This document shows, one piece after another, positions 8,129 through 15,762 of a stretch of 63,599 nt of DNA. Under the pieces are notes generated by a model. That model saw nothing but the letters and a program-made list of their open reading frames with translations, was not told where the DNA came from and ran no database searches. Origin of the DNA: Rhodococcus maanshanensis NBRC 100610 (lineage in GTDB: Bacteria; Actinomycetota; Actinomycetes; Mycobacteriales; Mycobacteriaceae); contig NZ_BCXA01000014.1 in assembly GCF_001894865.1 (NCBI RefSeq), forward strand, positions 1 to 63,599, written 5' to 3'. The position numbers were made by a program, and so were the translations under genes. Position 1 is the first letter of the stretch, and each line of letters starts with the position of its first letter.

Positions 8129-9529
8129 GTGGAATCTTGGGCCAATTCGGGGTTGGATCTACACCTCGACCTCCGTGGTCGCGGCGGCCTCCGCGCAGCG
8201 CTGATGGCGAGCCTCCGGGAGGACATCCGATCCGGACGGTTGGCGCCGGGTGCGCTGCTACCGCCCTCGCGCACGCTGGCCGCGGACCTCGGCGTCGCGC
8301 GGAACACCGTCGCGGACGCCTACGCCGAGCTGGTCGCCGAGGGCTGGCTGACCGCCCGCAGGGGGTCGGGCACCCGGGTGGCCCCGAGGGCCGCGCCCGT
8401 GGTCGACCCCCGGACCCCGCGGCCCGCCCCGCCGGTCCGACCCGCGCACAACCTGATGCCCGGGTCCCCGGACGCCGCCTCGTTTCCGCGGGCCGCGTGG
8501 CTGGCCTCGACGCGCCGCGCCCTGACGGCGGCCCCGAGCGACGCGTTCGGGCCGGGTGACCCGAGAGGCCGTCCGGAGCTGCGAAAGGCATTGGCGGACT
8601 ATCTGGCCCGCGCCCGCGGTGTGCGCGCGGACCCGGACCGCATGGTGGTCTGCGCGGGTACCGCACACGCACTGACCCTGCTCGCCCCGCTGCTGGGTGG
8701 GGCGGTCGCGGTCGAGGGCTACGGCCTACACGTGCACCGGGAACTGCTCGGCGCGGCGGGGGTGCGCACGCTGCCGCTGGCCGTCGACTCGGATGGCGCA
8801 CGCGTCGACGAGCTCGCGCGGTCGGGGGCGGCAGCCGCACTGCTCACGCCCGCCCACCAGTTCCCGATCGGTGGGCCCCTGCATCCGGAACGCCGTGCGG
8901 CGGCGGTCGATTGGGCGGGCGCGTCGGGTGGCCTGATCCTCGAGGACGACTACGACGGCGAGTTCAGGTATGACCGCCAGCCGGTCGGGGCGATGCAGGA
9001 CCTGGACCCCGACCGGGTCGTGTACCTGGGCTCTGTGAGCAAGAGCCTCTCGCCCGCGCTGCGCCTGGGATGGATGGTGCTGCCCGACCGCCTCGTCGAT
9101 CCCGTGCTCGGGGTCAAGGGCGTCTGGGAGCGGTGGGTCGGCGTGCCCGACCAGCTGACGCTCGCGGACTTCGTCGACTCGGGTCGATACGACCGCCAGA
9201 TCCGGCTGATGCGAGGCCGCTATCACCGGCGCCGCGACCAGCTGGTGGCCACCCTCGCGGACCGGGCTCCCGCAGTCCGGGTCACGGGCATCGCGGCGGG
9301 TCTGCATGCGGTGCTGGACCTGCCGTCCGGCACCGAGGCCAGGGTCCTGTCGGCCGCCGCCGCGGAAGGCCTTGCGGTGGGAGCGCTGTCGACCTTCCGG
9401 CACCCGGACGCGCGCGACGACCCGCGGGACGGTCTTGTGGTCGGGTACGGGGCCCCCGCCGAGCACGCCTTCGCGGGGGCGCTGGAGGCGCTGTGCCGGG
9501 CGCTGGGTGAAGTCGCCCGACTCGGCTGA
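8129..9529 (+). CDS. MocR-family regulator (GntR HTH fused to aminotransferase fold)
   Basis: Transcription regulator of 466 residues with an N-terminal GntR winged helix (residues about 10-80; LPPSRTLAADLGVARNTVADAYAELVAEGWL) joined to a fold-type I aminotransferase domain. The PLP site is visible as LEDDYDGEFRYD and GSVSKSLSPALRLGWM, where the Lys should form the Schiff base. MocR proteins usually sense PLP or an amino compound and seldom act as enzymes. It is divergent from the AhpD-like and quinone-reductase-like genes, its probable targets. PdxR is a common subtype, but no pdxST genes are near, so a vitamin B6 role is not supported here. Confidence 0.9.
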   Translation: MESWANSGLDLHLDLRGRGGLRAALMASLREDIRSGRLAPGALLPPSRTLAADLGVARNTVADAYAELVAEGWLTARRGSGTRVAPRAAPVVDPRTPRPAPPVRPAHNLMPGSPDAASFPRAAWLASTRRALTAAPSDAFGPGDPRGRPELRKALADYLARARGVRADPDRMVVCAGTAHALTLLAPLLGGAVAVEGYGLHVHRELLGAAGVRTLPLAVDSDGARVDELARSGAAAALLTPAHQFPIGGPLHPERRAAAVDWAGASGGLILEDDYDGEFRYDRQPVGAMQDLDPDRVVYLGSVSKSLSPALRLGWMVLPDRLVDPVLGVKGVWERWVGVPDQLTLADFVDSGRYDRQIRLMRGRYHRRRDQLVATLADRAPAVRVTGIAAGLHAVLDLPSGTEARVLSAAAAEGLAVGALSTFRHPDARDDPRDGLVVGYGAPAEHAFAGALEALCRALGEVARLG

Positions 9530-9537
9530 AACGCAGA

Positions 9538-9576
9538 GCGGCCGAATGCGTGTGCGGGGCACACACATTCGGCCGC
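9538..9576. terminator. Bidirectional hairpin terminator
   Basis: Arms at 9538-9554 and 9560-9576 form a 17-base stem with a single mismatch and a five-base loop (CGGGG), lying between the convergent MocR gene and ferritin gene. No T tract follows, as is usual in high-GC actinobacteria. Confidence 0.75.
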
Positions 9577-9596
9577 GAAGCTGCGCCAGGGATCGG

Positions 9597-10145
9597 CTAG
9601 ATCGACCCGCCCGCGGCGGGAGGGGCGCCCGAGGCGTCCTTCACGACATTCATCTCGCGGGCGACGAAGTCCTCGAGGTGGAACAGATTGTTGCCTGCCC
9701 GATCGGCGATCGCGAGCAGGGTGGTCATGGAGGCGACCTCCTCGACCTGCTCCTTGAGGAACCACTGCATGAACTGCTCGCCGAGGTAGTCGCCCTCCTC
9801 GCGAGCGGTGCTCGCGAGCTGGATGATCTGGTCGGTGACCACCTGCTCCTGCTTGAGGGCCAGCGCGATCGGTTCGCGGGTGTTCTCGAAGTGCGACTTC
9901 GATGCGTCGACGCCACTGAGTTCCACGGTCATGTCCCGATCCAGGAAGTACTGGACGATCATCATCGCGTGGTTGCGTTCCTCGACGGCCTGTGAATAGA
10001 AATGCTTGGCCAGCTGGGGGAGATCCGCGTTGTCGAAAAAGACCGCCGTCGCGATGTACTGATGCGAGGCGTTGAATTCGTTGCGGATCTGATCATGCAG
10101 AAGCGCGTGAAATTTGGTCCGATGAGTGTCTGCGGAATCGCTCAT
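9597..10145 (-). CDS. bfrB: Ferritin (BfrB-like), copy 1
   Basis: Iron-storage ferritin of 182 residues that oxidises and mineralises iron in a 24-subunit cage. The ferroxidase ligands are visible: Glu23 in IRNEF, Glu56 and His59 in EERNH, and later Glu and Gln residues in KQEQ and FLKEQVEE. The non-heme, long-helix pattern is that of M. tuberculosis BfrB rather than bacterioferritin, with no heme Met. The C-terminal tail GAPPAAGGSI is short and flexible. It is the last gene of a minus-strand run and lies 98 bases after a paralogous ferritin. A TTAGG-containing tandem repeat in that gap suggests iron control. Confidence 0.93.
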   Translation of the reverse strand: MSDSADTHRTKFHALLHDQIRNEFNASHQYIATAVFFDNADLPQLAKHFYSQAVEERNHAMMIVQYFLDRDMTVELSGVDASKSHFENTREPIALALKQEQVVTDQIIQLASTAREEGDYLGEQFMQWFLKEQVEEVASMTTLLAIADRAGNNLFHLEDFVAREMNVVKDASGAPPAAGGSI

Positions 10146-10212
10146 GCGGCGAAACGATATAGCTGGTCAGGCCGCATGTCATCCAAGTCCAGCCTTATTG
10201 AGGCCAGTATTC

Positions 10213-10247
10213 CCTAATTGAGTCGAACCTAATTGAGTCGAGCCTAA
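10213..10247. repeat. 15-base tandem repeat with TTAGG half-sites before ferritin copy 1
   Basis: Two exact-length copies, CCTAATTGAGTCGAA (10213-10227) and CCTAATTGAGTCGAG (10228-10242), plus a partial third CCTAA that overlaps the stop codon of the upstream ferritin. On the coding strand the units read TTAGG every 15 bases; one 19-base stretch matches the mycobacterial iron-box consensus at 13 positions. IdeR activates bfrB in M. tuberculosis from tandem boxes, so this could be the equivalent activating site. The arms are direct rather than inverted, which weakens the case. Confidence 0.5.
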
Positions 10248-10789
10248 ATAGCGCCACCGGCCGGTTTCGGAGCGCCGGAATCGGCCTTCACCGGCGAGTT
10301 CATCTCCCGCGCGACGAAATCCTCTATGGCGAACAGGTTCTCGCCCGCCCGGTCGACGATGGTGAGGAGGGTGGTCATCGAGGCGACCTCCTCGACCTGC
10401 TCCTTGAGGAACCACTGCATGAACTGCTCGCCCAGATAGTCGCCGGTGTCGCGGGCGGTGCGGGCGAGCCTGGTGATCTGGTCGGTGACCTGTCGCTCCT
10501 GCTCGAGCGCCAACTCGACGGGCGCGCGCACCGAGTCGAATTCGGTGACCACGGAGTCGATCCCGGGGATGGTGACCTCGATGTCGTTGTCGATGAGGTA
10601 CTGGATCATCATCATCGCGTGGTTGCGTTCCTCGTTGGCCTGCCCGTAGAAGCGGGCCGCCAGCTGGGGGAGGTCGTACCCGTCGAAGAACACCGCGACC
10701 GCGATGTACTGCTGCGAGGCGGTGAACTCGTTGCGCACCTGGTCACGGAGAAGGTCGTGGAACTCGTTGCCCGGCCGGGAATTGGTCAT
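10244..10789 (-). CDS. Ferritin (BfrB-like), copy 2
   Basis: Second non-heme ferritin, 181 residues, with the same ligands as copy 1 (RNEF, EERNH, EQERQ, FLKEQVEE). The 26 residues around GEQFMQWFLKEQVEEVASM are identical between the copies, and the DNA there differs at only one of about 60 bases, while flanks diverge more. That points to duplication with recent gene conversion. The ATG at 10789 aligns with the paralogue; a GTG at 10798 would add three residues. It begins 30 bases after the LCP gene on the same strand, so read-through from the iron-box promoter upstream is possible. Confidence 0.92.
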   Translation of the reverse strand: MTNSRPGNEFHDLLRDQVRNEFTASQQYIAVAVFFDGYDLPQLAARFYGQANEERNHAMMMIQYLIDNDIEVTIPGIDSVVTEFDSVRAPVELALEQERQVTDQITRLARTARDTGDYLGEQFMQWFLKEQVEEVASMTTLLTIVDRAGENLFAIEDFVAREMNSPVKADSGAPKPAGGAI

Positions 10790-10819
10790 GGCGGACACGC
10801 TACCGGCGCGGACCCCGGA

Positions 10820-12277
10820 TCAGGGCCCCGTGGTGATCAGCGACTCCGGCACCGGCTTGTCCTCGGCGAGCGCGCCGAAGAACTGCGAGGCGCGCTCGCG
10901 ATCCCAGATGAGTACGTTGCCCGAGTCGACGTCCTCGAAGCCGGCGATCGGGACGGTGGTCGTGATCGGGCCGCCGCGCATCGCCCAGCCGAGGCCGGCG
11001 AGGTTCCACAGGTGGTCGTCCTCGTCCACCTGGAGCGAACCCGCCGTCTTGGTCACCGTCGGCCAGAGCCGGAACGGATTGATCATGGTGCTGACGCTGG
11101 TCGCCTTGTCCAGCAGCGCAGACATGAACGCGCGCTGGTTCTTCATCCGGTCGAGGTCCGCGAGCGGGGTGGCCCTGGTCCGGACGAAGCCGAGCGCCTG
11201 GGAACCGGTCAGGTCCTGGCAGCCCGGTTGCAGGTTGATTCCCGCTAGCGGGTCGTCGATCGGGTAGGGCACACAGAGGTTGACGCCGCCGAGGGCGTCG
11301 ACGATGCCGGCGAATCCGCCGAAACCGATCTCCGCGTAGTGGTCCATCCGCAGTCCGGTCGCGCCCTCGACGGTCTGCACCAGCAGCTGCGGCCCGCCCT
11401 GCGCGAACGCCGCGTTGATCTTGTCGCGGCCCCAGCCGGGGATGGGCACATAGGAATCGCGCGGAATGGACACCATGGTGGCCTTCCCGCTCTTGGGGAT
11501 GTGCACGACGATGATCGTGTCGGTGCGGCCCTCCCCGACGTCGCCGCCGGTCGCGAGGGCGGCCTCCTCCTCCGGGGTCATCCCGGCGCGGCTGTCCGAG
11601 CCGACCAGCAGCCAGTTGGTGCCAGGGGTGTCGCCGATCCGGTCCGGATAGTCGGCGAGTGCGTCGACGCGGTTCAGCCCGCGGTCCAGGTAGACGACGG
11701 AGCCGCCGACGAGGACCAGCAGCGCCATCAGGACGAGCCCGATCCGTCTGCCCCAGTGCGCCTTCCGGCGCGTCTTCGCCGGACGGGGCGGCTGCGGGGG
11801 CGGGGCGGGGGGACCGGTGCGGCGGGGCGGCTGGGGCGGTGCACCGACGTGACCGGCCTGCCTGCGGTACGGGTCGTCATAGGGCTGCGGTGTCTGGGTC
11901 GGCGCGTAGGGGGACCCGGCCTGGGGGCGGTGCGCCCTGGCCGGGTCGGTTCCGCCGGGGCGGGCGCCGTGTTGGGGCGCCGGCTCGGGGGCCTGCGACC
12001 AGGCGCGCGCGCCCTGCTGGGGTTCGGCGCGGCGGCCGTCGCGCCGGATCACCTGGGTGCCCTCGGGGCCGGGGGGCATCGGCCTGCCCTGGCCCTGGGG
12101 CGGTGGCACGCGCCGCGGCGGCATCGGCTGGCCCTGACGCGGCTGCTGTGGCGGGAGGGGGCGGCCCTGCTGCGGTGGCATCGGACGACCCTGCGGGGGC
12201 TGCGGCCCGCGCGGCGGCACACCGCGGTCCCACCGCGGATCGCGGGGGTCGCGGTACTGGGGATTGTCGCCGTTCAC
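10820..12277 (-). CDS. LytR-CpsA-Psr (LCP) family ligase with proline-rich N-terminus
   Basis: LCP-family protein of 485 residues. Residues 1 to about 185 form a Pro/Gln/Arg-rich cytoplasmic arm, one transmembrane helix follows (RIGLVLMALLVLVGGSVVYL), and the outer domain is the LCP fold. LCP enzymes transfer lipid-linked polymers; in mycolata they attach arabinogalactan to peptidoglycan. Visible motifs are GTNWLLVGSDSRAG, GRTDTIIVVHIPKSGKATMVSIPRDSYVPI and LGFVRTRATPLADLDRMKNQR, with the conserved Asp and Arg residues that bind the pyrophosphate. Start is GTG. It lies 16 bases after the CPBP gene in the same direction. Confidence 0.9.
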   Translation of the reverse strand: MNGDNPQYRDPRDPRWDRGVPPRGPQPPQGRPMPPQQGRPLPPQQPRQGQPMPPRRVPPPQGQGRPMPPGPEGTQVIRRDGRRAEPQQGARAWSQAPEPAPQHGARPGGTDPARAHRPQAGSPYAPTQTPQPYDDPYRRQAGHVGAPPQPPRRTGPPAPPPQPPRPAKTRRKAHWGRRIGLVLMALLVLVGGSVVYLDRGLNRVDALADYPDRIGDTPGTNWLLVGSDSRAGMTPEEEAALATGGDVGEGRTDTIIVVHIPKSGKATMVSIPRDSYVPIPGWGRDKINAAFAQGGPQLLVQTVEGATGLRMDHYAEIGFGGFAGIVDALGGVNLCVPYPIDDPLAGINLQPGCQDLTGSQALGFVRTRATPLADLDRMKNQRAFMSALLDKATSVSTMINPFRLWPTVTKTAGSLQVDEDDHLWNLAGLGWAMRGGPITTTVPIAGFEDVDSGNVLIWDRERASQFFGALAEDKPVPESLITTGP

Positions 12278-12293
12278 GGCTCGACTCTACTGG

Positions 12294-13103
12294 TCAGGGC
12301 AGCCAGGACACGTGGCCACGCAGGGCGGTGTAACCGACGAAGGCGACCGCGTCGATCAGCCAGTGCGCGACGATCAGCGGCCACAGCCGGTTGGTCCGCT
12401 GCCAGTACCGGCCGAGGACGAGGCCCATCGCGACGTTGCCGATCCCACCGCCGAGGCCCTGATAGAGGTGATAGCTGCCGCGCAGCAGCGAGGAGGCCAG
12501 CAGCGACGAGTTCTCGCTCCAGCCGAGCCTGCGCAACCGCGAGATCAGGTACGCGACGACCAGCACCTCCTCCGCGCCGGAGTTCGCGAGCGCCCACAGC
12601 AGGAGCGTTGGCAGCCGCCACCAGTGCTCCTCGATGGTGCTGGGCAGCACGGTCAGGTTGGCGCCGACGGCGTTGGCGACCAGGTAGAGGGCGAGGCCGG
12701 GCAGCCCGATCAGTGCGGCAAGGCCGACGCCAGGCAGCAGGTCGGCGCGGGCTCGCGGTCGGCCGAGCCCGATCTTCGCGGGGCCGAGGCCACTGCGCCA
12801 GAGCAGGTACAGGCCGAGAGCGGCCCAGGCGCAGAGCCTGACGATGCCGAGCAGCTGGCGGCCGAGATCGATCCAGCCCTGCTCGGAACGGGAGACGTTC
12901 AGCGCCACTGTCTGGTCGGCCAGCCCGCCGGGAGCGAGCGCGTCCTCGACGAGGGAGAGGATGCCGGAAAGCCCGCTGAGCCCGAAGGTCACCAGCAGCA
13001 CGATGGTGACCTCCAACCACAGCGCGCGACGGCCCGCGGCGTCGAGCGGCGGTTCGGTCTGTGGGGGCGGGGTAGGCCGGAGCCAGTCGTCGAACCGGGT
13101 CAC
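12294..13103 (-). CDS. CPBP family intramembrane glutamic endopeptidase
   Basis: Membrane protein of 269 residues with seven to eight hydrophobic segments and the CPBP/Abi (Rce1-like) signature: motif 1 SGAEEVLVVAYLISRL with the catalytic Glu pair, motif 2 SLLRGSYHLYQG with Arg and His, motif 3 GNVAMGLVLG and motif 4 PLIVAHWLIDA. These are intramembrane proteases whose substrates in actinobacteria are mostly unknown. Start is GTG. Gaps of 22 and 16 bases to the genes on either side make it part of the DUF2470-LCP run. No bacteriocin genes are near. Confidence 0.88.
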   Translation of the reverse strand: MTRFDDWLRPTPPPQTEPPLDAAGRRALWLEVTIVLLVTFGLSGLSGILSLVEDALAPGGLADQTVALNVSRSEQGWIDLGRQLLGIVRLCAWAALGLYLLWRSGLGPAKIGLGRPRARADLLPGVGLAALIGLPGLALYLVANAVGANLTVLPSTIEEHWWRLPTLLLWALANSGAEEVLVVAYLISRLRRLGWSENSSLLASSLLRGSYHLYQGLGGGIGNVAMGLVLGRYWQRTNRLWPLIVAHWLIDAVAFVGYTALRGHVSWLP

Positions 13104-13125
13104 ACCGGTGAGGGTATGCCGCGCG

Positions 13126-13896
13126 TCAGCGCTGGGCGCGCAGGCCGTTCACGAACGGGCAGCCCACCAGCAGGCGCAGGGCGCGGCTCAGCTCGGTCAC
13201 GTCGTCCACCGGTTGGGCGAAGGCCATCCGGACGTCGCTGTCGCCCGTCTCGCCCTCGACACGCAGCCGGATGCCGTATCGATCGATGCCGAGCGGGCGG
13301 ACGCGGCCGGCACGCAGCGCCCGCGGCAATCGGCCCGCGAGCTGATCCACGAGTTCACCGTGGTCGGACTCCAGGTGTTCGAGCCAGGGGCCCTCGACCT
13401 CCCAGAACGGGTCGGGGCGGGCGGCGAGCAGCGCGTCCACCGGCACCGGCTCCGCGCCGTGCGAGTCGGCCACCACCGCCGAGTCCAGGATCAGCCGCAG
13501 CAGGGTGGTGGTGTGCCCGACGTCGAGCAACGCGGGGTCAGGGCGCTCGTCGGCGACGGCGGCCGCCAGTGCGCGAGAGGCCTCGGCGGGCACCGGGTGC
13601 AGGGCGCCGCGCAGCCAGACCAGCGACCGCACCGGTTCCCGAAGGGAGAGCGGGGTCAGGTCGGTGAGTTCGAGCACCGCGGGCAGTCCGGCTCGGCCCG
13701 CCTGCCAGGTCAGTGCCGTGGCGACCGAGTCGGTGCGGACGGTGAGCACCACGTCGCCGCAGGCCCGCAGGTGGTGCACGGAGACCTCGACGGGATCGCT
13801 GCCGTCGATGGCCAGCACCGCCTGCTGGGCTCGGGCGCAGGCGCTGCGGACCCGCTCCGCGGTCGATGGACCCTGGGTGGAGGTGGCAGCAGTCAT
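13126..13896 (-). CDS. DUF2470 domain protein, likely iron-regulated
   Basis: Cytoplasmic protein of 256 residues with a C-terminal DUF2470 domain, a fold also found at the end of heme-degrading HugZ-like and pyridoxamine-oxidase-like proteins. The tail has the expected LGIDRYGIRLRVEGETGDSDVRMAF and ALRLLVGC pattern. From memory it corresponds to M. tuberculosis Rv3839, which neighbours pheA and bfrB and belongs to the IdeR regulon. A 14/19 match to the iron box lies 47 bases upstream. A role in iron or heme handling is inferred from family and regulation. The ATG at 13896 begins a normal-looking N-terminus; a longer frame upstream runs into the regulatory region. Confidence 0.82.
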   Translation of the reverse strand: MTAATSTQGPSTAERVRSACARAQQAVLAIDGSDPVEVSVHHLRACGDVVLTVRTDSVATALTWQAGRAGLPAVLELTDLTPLSLREPVRSLVWLRGALHPVPAEASRALAAAVADERPDPALLDVGHTTTLLRLILDSAVVADSHGAEPVPVDALLAARPDPFWEVEGPWLEHLESDHGELVDQLAGRLPRALRAGRVRPLGIDRYGIRLRVEGETGDSDVRMAFAQPVDDVTELSRALRLLVGCPFVNGLRAQR

Positions 13897-13942
13897 GTGG
13901 CGCTCGCTTCGTTCGGTCGGGGCAACGGAGATGCCGATCACA

Positions 13943-13961
13943 ATAGGTTAGCCATGCCTAA
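13943..13961. promoter_or_regulatory. IdeR/DtxR iron box
   Basis: ATAGGTTAGCCATGCCTAA matches the mycobacterial IdeR consensus TTAGGTTAGSCTAACCTAA at 14 of 19 positions with both half-sites intact (TAGGTTAG and CCTAA). It lies between the divergent DUF2470 gene and the unknown gene at 14067. The position, overlapping a possible -10 on the minus strand, suits repression of the DUF2470 promoter when iron is plentiful. Confidence 0.7.
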
Positions 13962-14006
13962 GTTACGGCAGGACTCGATGGCCCGCAAGATCTCCGGTGC
14001 GGCTGC

Positions 14007-14055
14007 GTGACACTGCTGCGCCTGCGGCTAGGTGACACTGCTCCGCCTGCGGCTA
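14007..14055. repeat. Tandem 24-base repeat with 25-base period
   Basis: Two copies beginning GTGACACTGCTGCGCCTGCG (14007-14030) and GTGACACTGCTCCGCCTGCG (14032-14055) differ at one base and are separated by a single G. They lie directly before the start of the unknown gene at 14067, so the second copy ends inside its likely -10 box. It could arise by slippage or serve as a regulatory site. Confidence 0.7.
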
Positions 14056-14066
14056 CGGTGGGGACC

Positions 14067-14801
14067 GTGTCCACCCTGCTGACCCTCCATCCGCCGACCC
14101 CGAGCGATCGGCAGCCGCCCTTCACGGGCCTGCTCTCGCAGAGGTGCCCGGACGCGGCCGCGGTGCCGCGCAGGCGGCTCGGCGCCATCTTCGGTCCCCC
14201 CGTGCTGGCGGCGAGCGCACTCGGTTCGGGCCTGGACCATCCCGTCGTCGTCGTGCTCGACGTCGCGCCCGACACCCTCCCGTCGGACGGGCCCGCGGTC
14301 GCACGCTTCGACATCGACTGCAGCCTGGAACAGCTCGATGACGCCATCGAGCTGTCGCTGTCCGGGGAGTCGAACCCGCACCCGCTGACGGCGCCCCTCG
14401 CGGTGTTCGTCGCCCCCGACGACCACGCCGAGGCCGGCTGGGCGGCCGAGGTGGCCACCCGGATCGCCGATGCGGGCGCATACCCCGGACTGCGCGCGGG
14501 CCCGAGCCCCGACGAGGTGGCCGACTTCCTGGCGGTCCTCGCGCACTCCGATGCCGGCTTCGTGGCCAGGGCGGCCTCGGGCGCGGAGGCGCTGGCGATC
14601 CTCGCCGCAACGGTCGCGGCCCTGCGCGGGGACGACGTCCGGGCCGCGTTCGCCGCCCCGGACCCGACCCGAGTCGCCGGGCTGAACCAGGACGCAGCCG
14701 AGGCGCTCCGCACGGTGTTGCTGAGCATCGAGGTCGACGACGCCGAGGGGGCGGAGCGACACCTGGCGGCTCACGGGATCACGGCCACCGCCGCACCCTG
14801 A
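14067..14801 (+). CDS. Protein of unknown function upstream of pheA
   Basis: Protein of 244 residues that I cannot assign to a family. It begins STLLTLHPPTPSDRQPPFTG, has an alpha/beta look with VVVVLDVAPDT and LAVFVAPDDHAEAGW strands, and its C-terminal third is mostly helical and acidic. No signal peptide, membrane helix or metal motif is seen. The GTG start is supported by TACGGT at 14054-14059, seven bases upstream, with no ribosome site, suggesting a leaderless message. It stands 39 bases before pheA and shares a divergent promoter region, including the iron box, with the DUF2470 gene. Confidence 0.7.
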   Translation: MSTLLTLHPPTPSDRQPPFTGLLSQRCPDAAAVPRRRLGAIFGPPVLAASALGSGLDHPVVVVLDVAPDTLPSDGPAVARFDIDCSLEQLDDAIELSLSGESNPHPLTAPLAVFVAPDDHAEAGWAAEVATRIADAGAYPGLRAGPSPDEVADFLAVLAHSDAGFVARAASGAEALAILAATVAALRGDDVRAAFAAPDPTRVAGLNQDAAEALRTVLLSIEVDDAEGAERHLAAHGITATAAP

Positions 14802-14840
14802 ACCCCGGCTCGCATCGCGGCAGGTGAGTAACCTTGTCGT

Positions 14841-15758
14841 GTGCCTCGTATCGCCTACTTCGGACCGTCCGGAACGTTCACCGAGATGGCTCTCGCCCAG
14901 ATGGAATCGGGCGGGGTCTTCGACGGTCCGGTGGAGCGGGTGTCCGCCCCCAGCCCGCCCGCCGCGCTCGACCTGGTGCGCGCGGGTGTCGTGGACGGGG
15001 CGGTCGTGCCCATCGAGAGCTCGGTCGAGGGTCCGGTGCCACCGACCATGGACTCCCTGGCCGCAGGCGAGCGGTTGCAGATCGTCGCGGAAACCGAACT
15101 GGACGTGAGTTTTACGATCCTGGGCCGCGCCGGGACGACCCTCGACCAGGTGCGCACCATCCGTGCGTACCCCGTCGCGGGTGCGCAGGTGCGGATGTGG
15201 ATCGAGCGGAAACTGCCGGACGCCGTGGTCCAGTCCGCGTCCTCCAATGCCGGTGCGGCGGAGGATGTCGCGGCGGGGATCGCCGACGCCGCGGTGTCCA
15301 CCGCGCTGGCCGGTGAACGACTCGGACTCAGTGTCCTCGCCGATTCGGTGGCCGACTTCGACGGCGCGCGAACGCGATTCGTCCTCGTGACCCGCCCGGC
15401 TCCGGTCCCCGCGGCCACAGGAGCGGACCGTACCGCGGTGGTGCTGCAGCTCAACAACGAACCCGGCTCCCTCGCGAGTGCGATGGCGGAGTTCTCCACC
15501 CGCGGAATCGATCTCACCCGGATCGAATCCCGGCCCACCCGTATCGAGTTCGGTACCTACCGGTTCTTCCTGGACTGCGTCGGACACCTCGAGGACACCG
15601 CGGTGGCCGAGGCGCTCAAGGCACTGCATCGCAAGCACGACGTCCGCTTCCTCGGTTCGTGGCCTGCCGCGAACCCCGGTGGGGTGCGGCCGCCGTCGGA
15701 CGAGGAGGCGACCGAGTGGCTGCGCCGGATACGGTCCGGCGAATCGGACGGGAGGTGA
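14841..15758 (+). CDS. pheA: Prephenate dehydratase
   Basis: Monofunctional prephenate dehydratase of 305 residues, which turns prephenate into phenylpyruvate in phenylalanine synthesis. The catalytic part shows YFGPSGTFTEMAL, the conserved PIESSVEGPVPPT loop and the active-site motif DGARTRFVLV. The C-terminal ACT domain carries LNNEPGSLASAMAEFSTRGI and the ESRP phenylalanine-binding motif, so feedback inhibition is expected. A TAACCT box at 14829-14834 lies six bases before the GTG, which fits leaderless transcription. A histidine phosphatase gene starts four bases after its stop; from memory, M. tuberculosis has the same pair. Confidence 0.96.
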   Translation: MPRIAYFGPSGTFTEMALAQMESGGVFDGPVERVSAPSPPAALDLVRAGVVDGAVVPIESSVEGPVPPTMDSLAAGERLQIVAETELDVSFTILGRAGTTLDQVRTIRAYPVAGAQVRMWIERKLPDAVVQSASSNAGAAEDVAAGIADAAVSTALAGERLGLSVLADSVADFDGARTRFVLVTRPAPVPAATGADRTAVVLQLNNEPGSLASAMAEFSTRGIDLTRIESRPTRIEFGTYRFFLDCVGHLEDTAVAEALKALHRKHDVRFLGSWPAANPGGVRPPSDEEATEWLRRIRSGESDGR

Positions 15759-15762
15759 CGGC

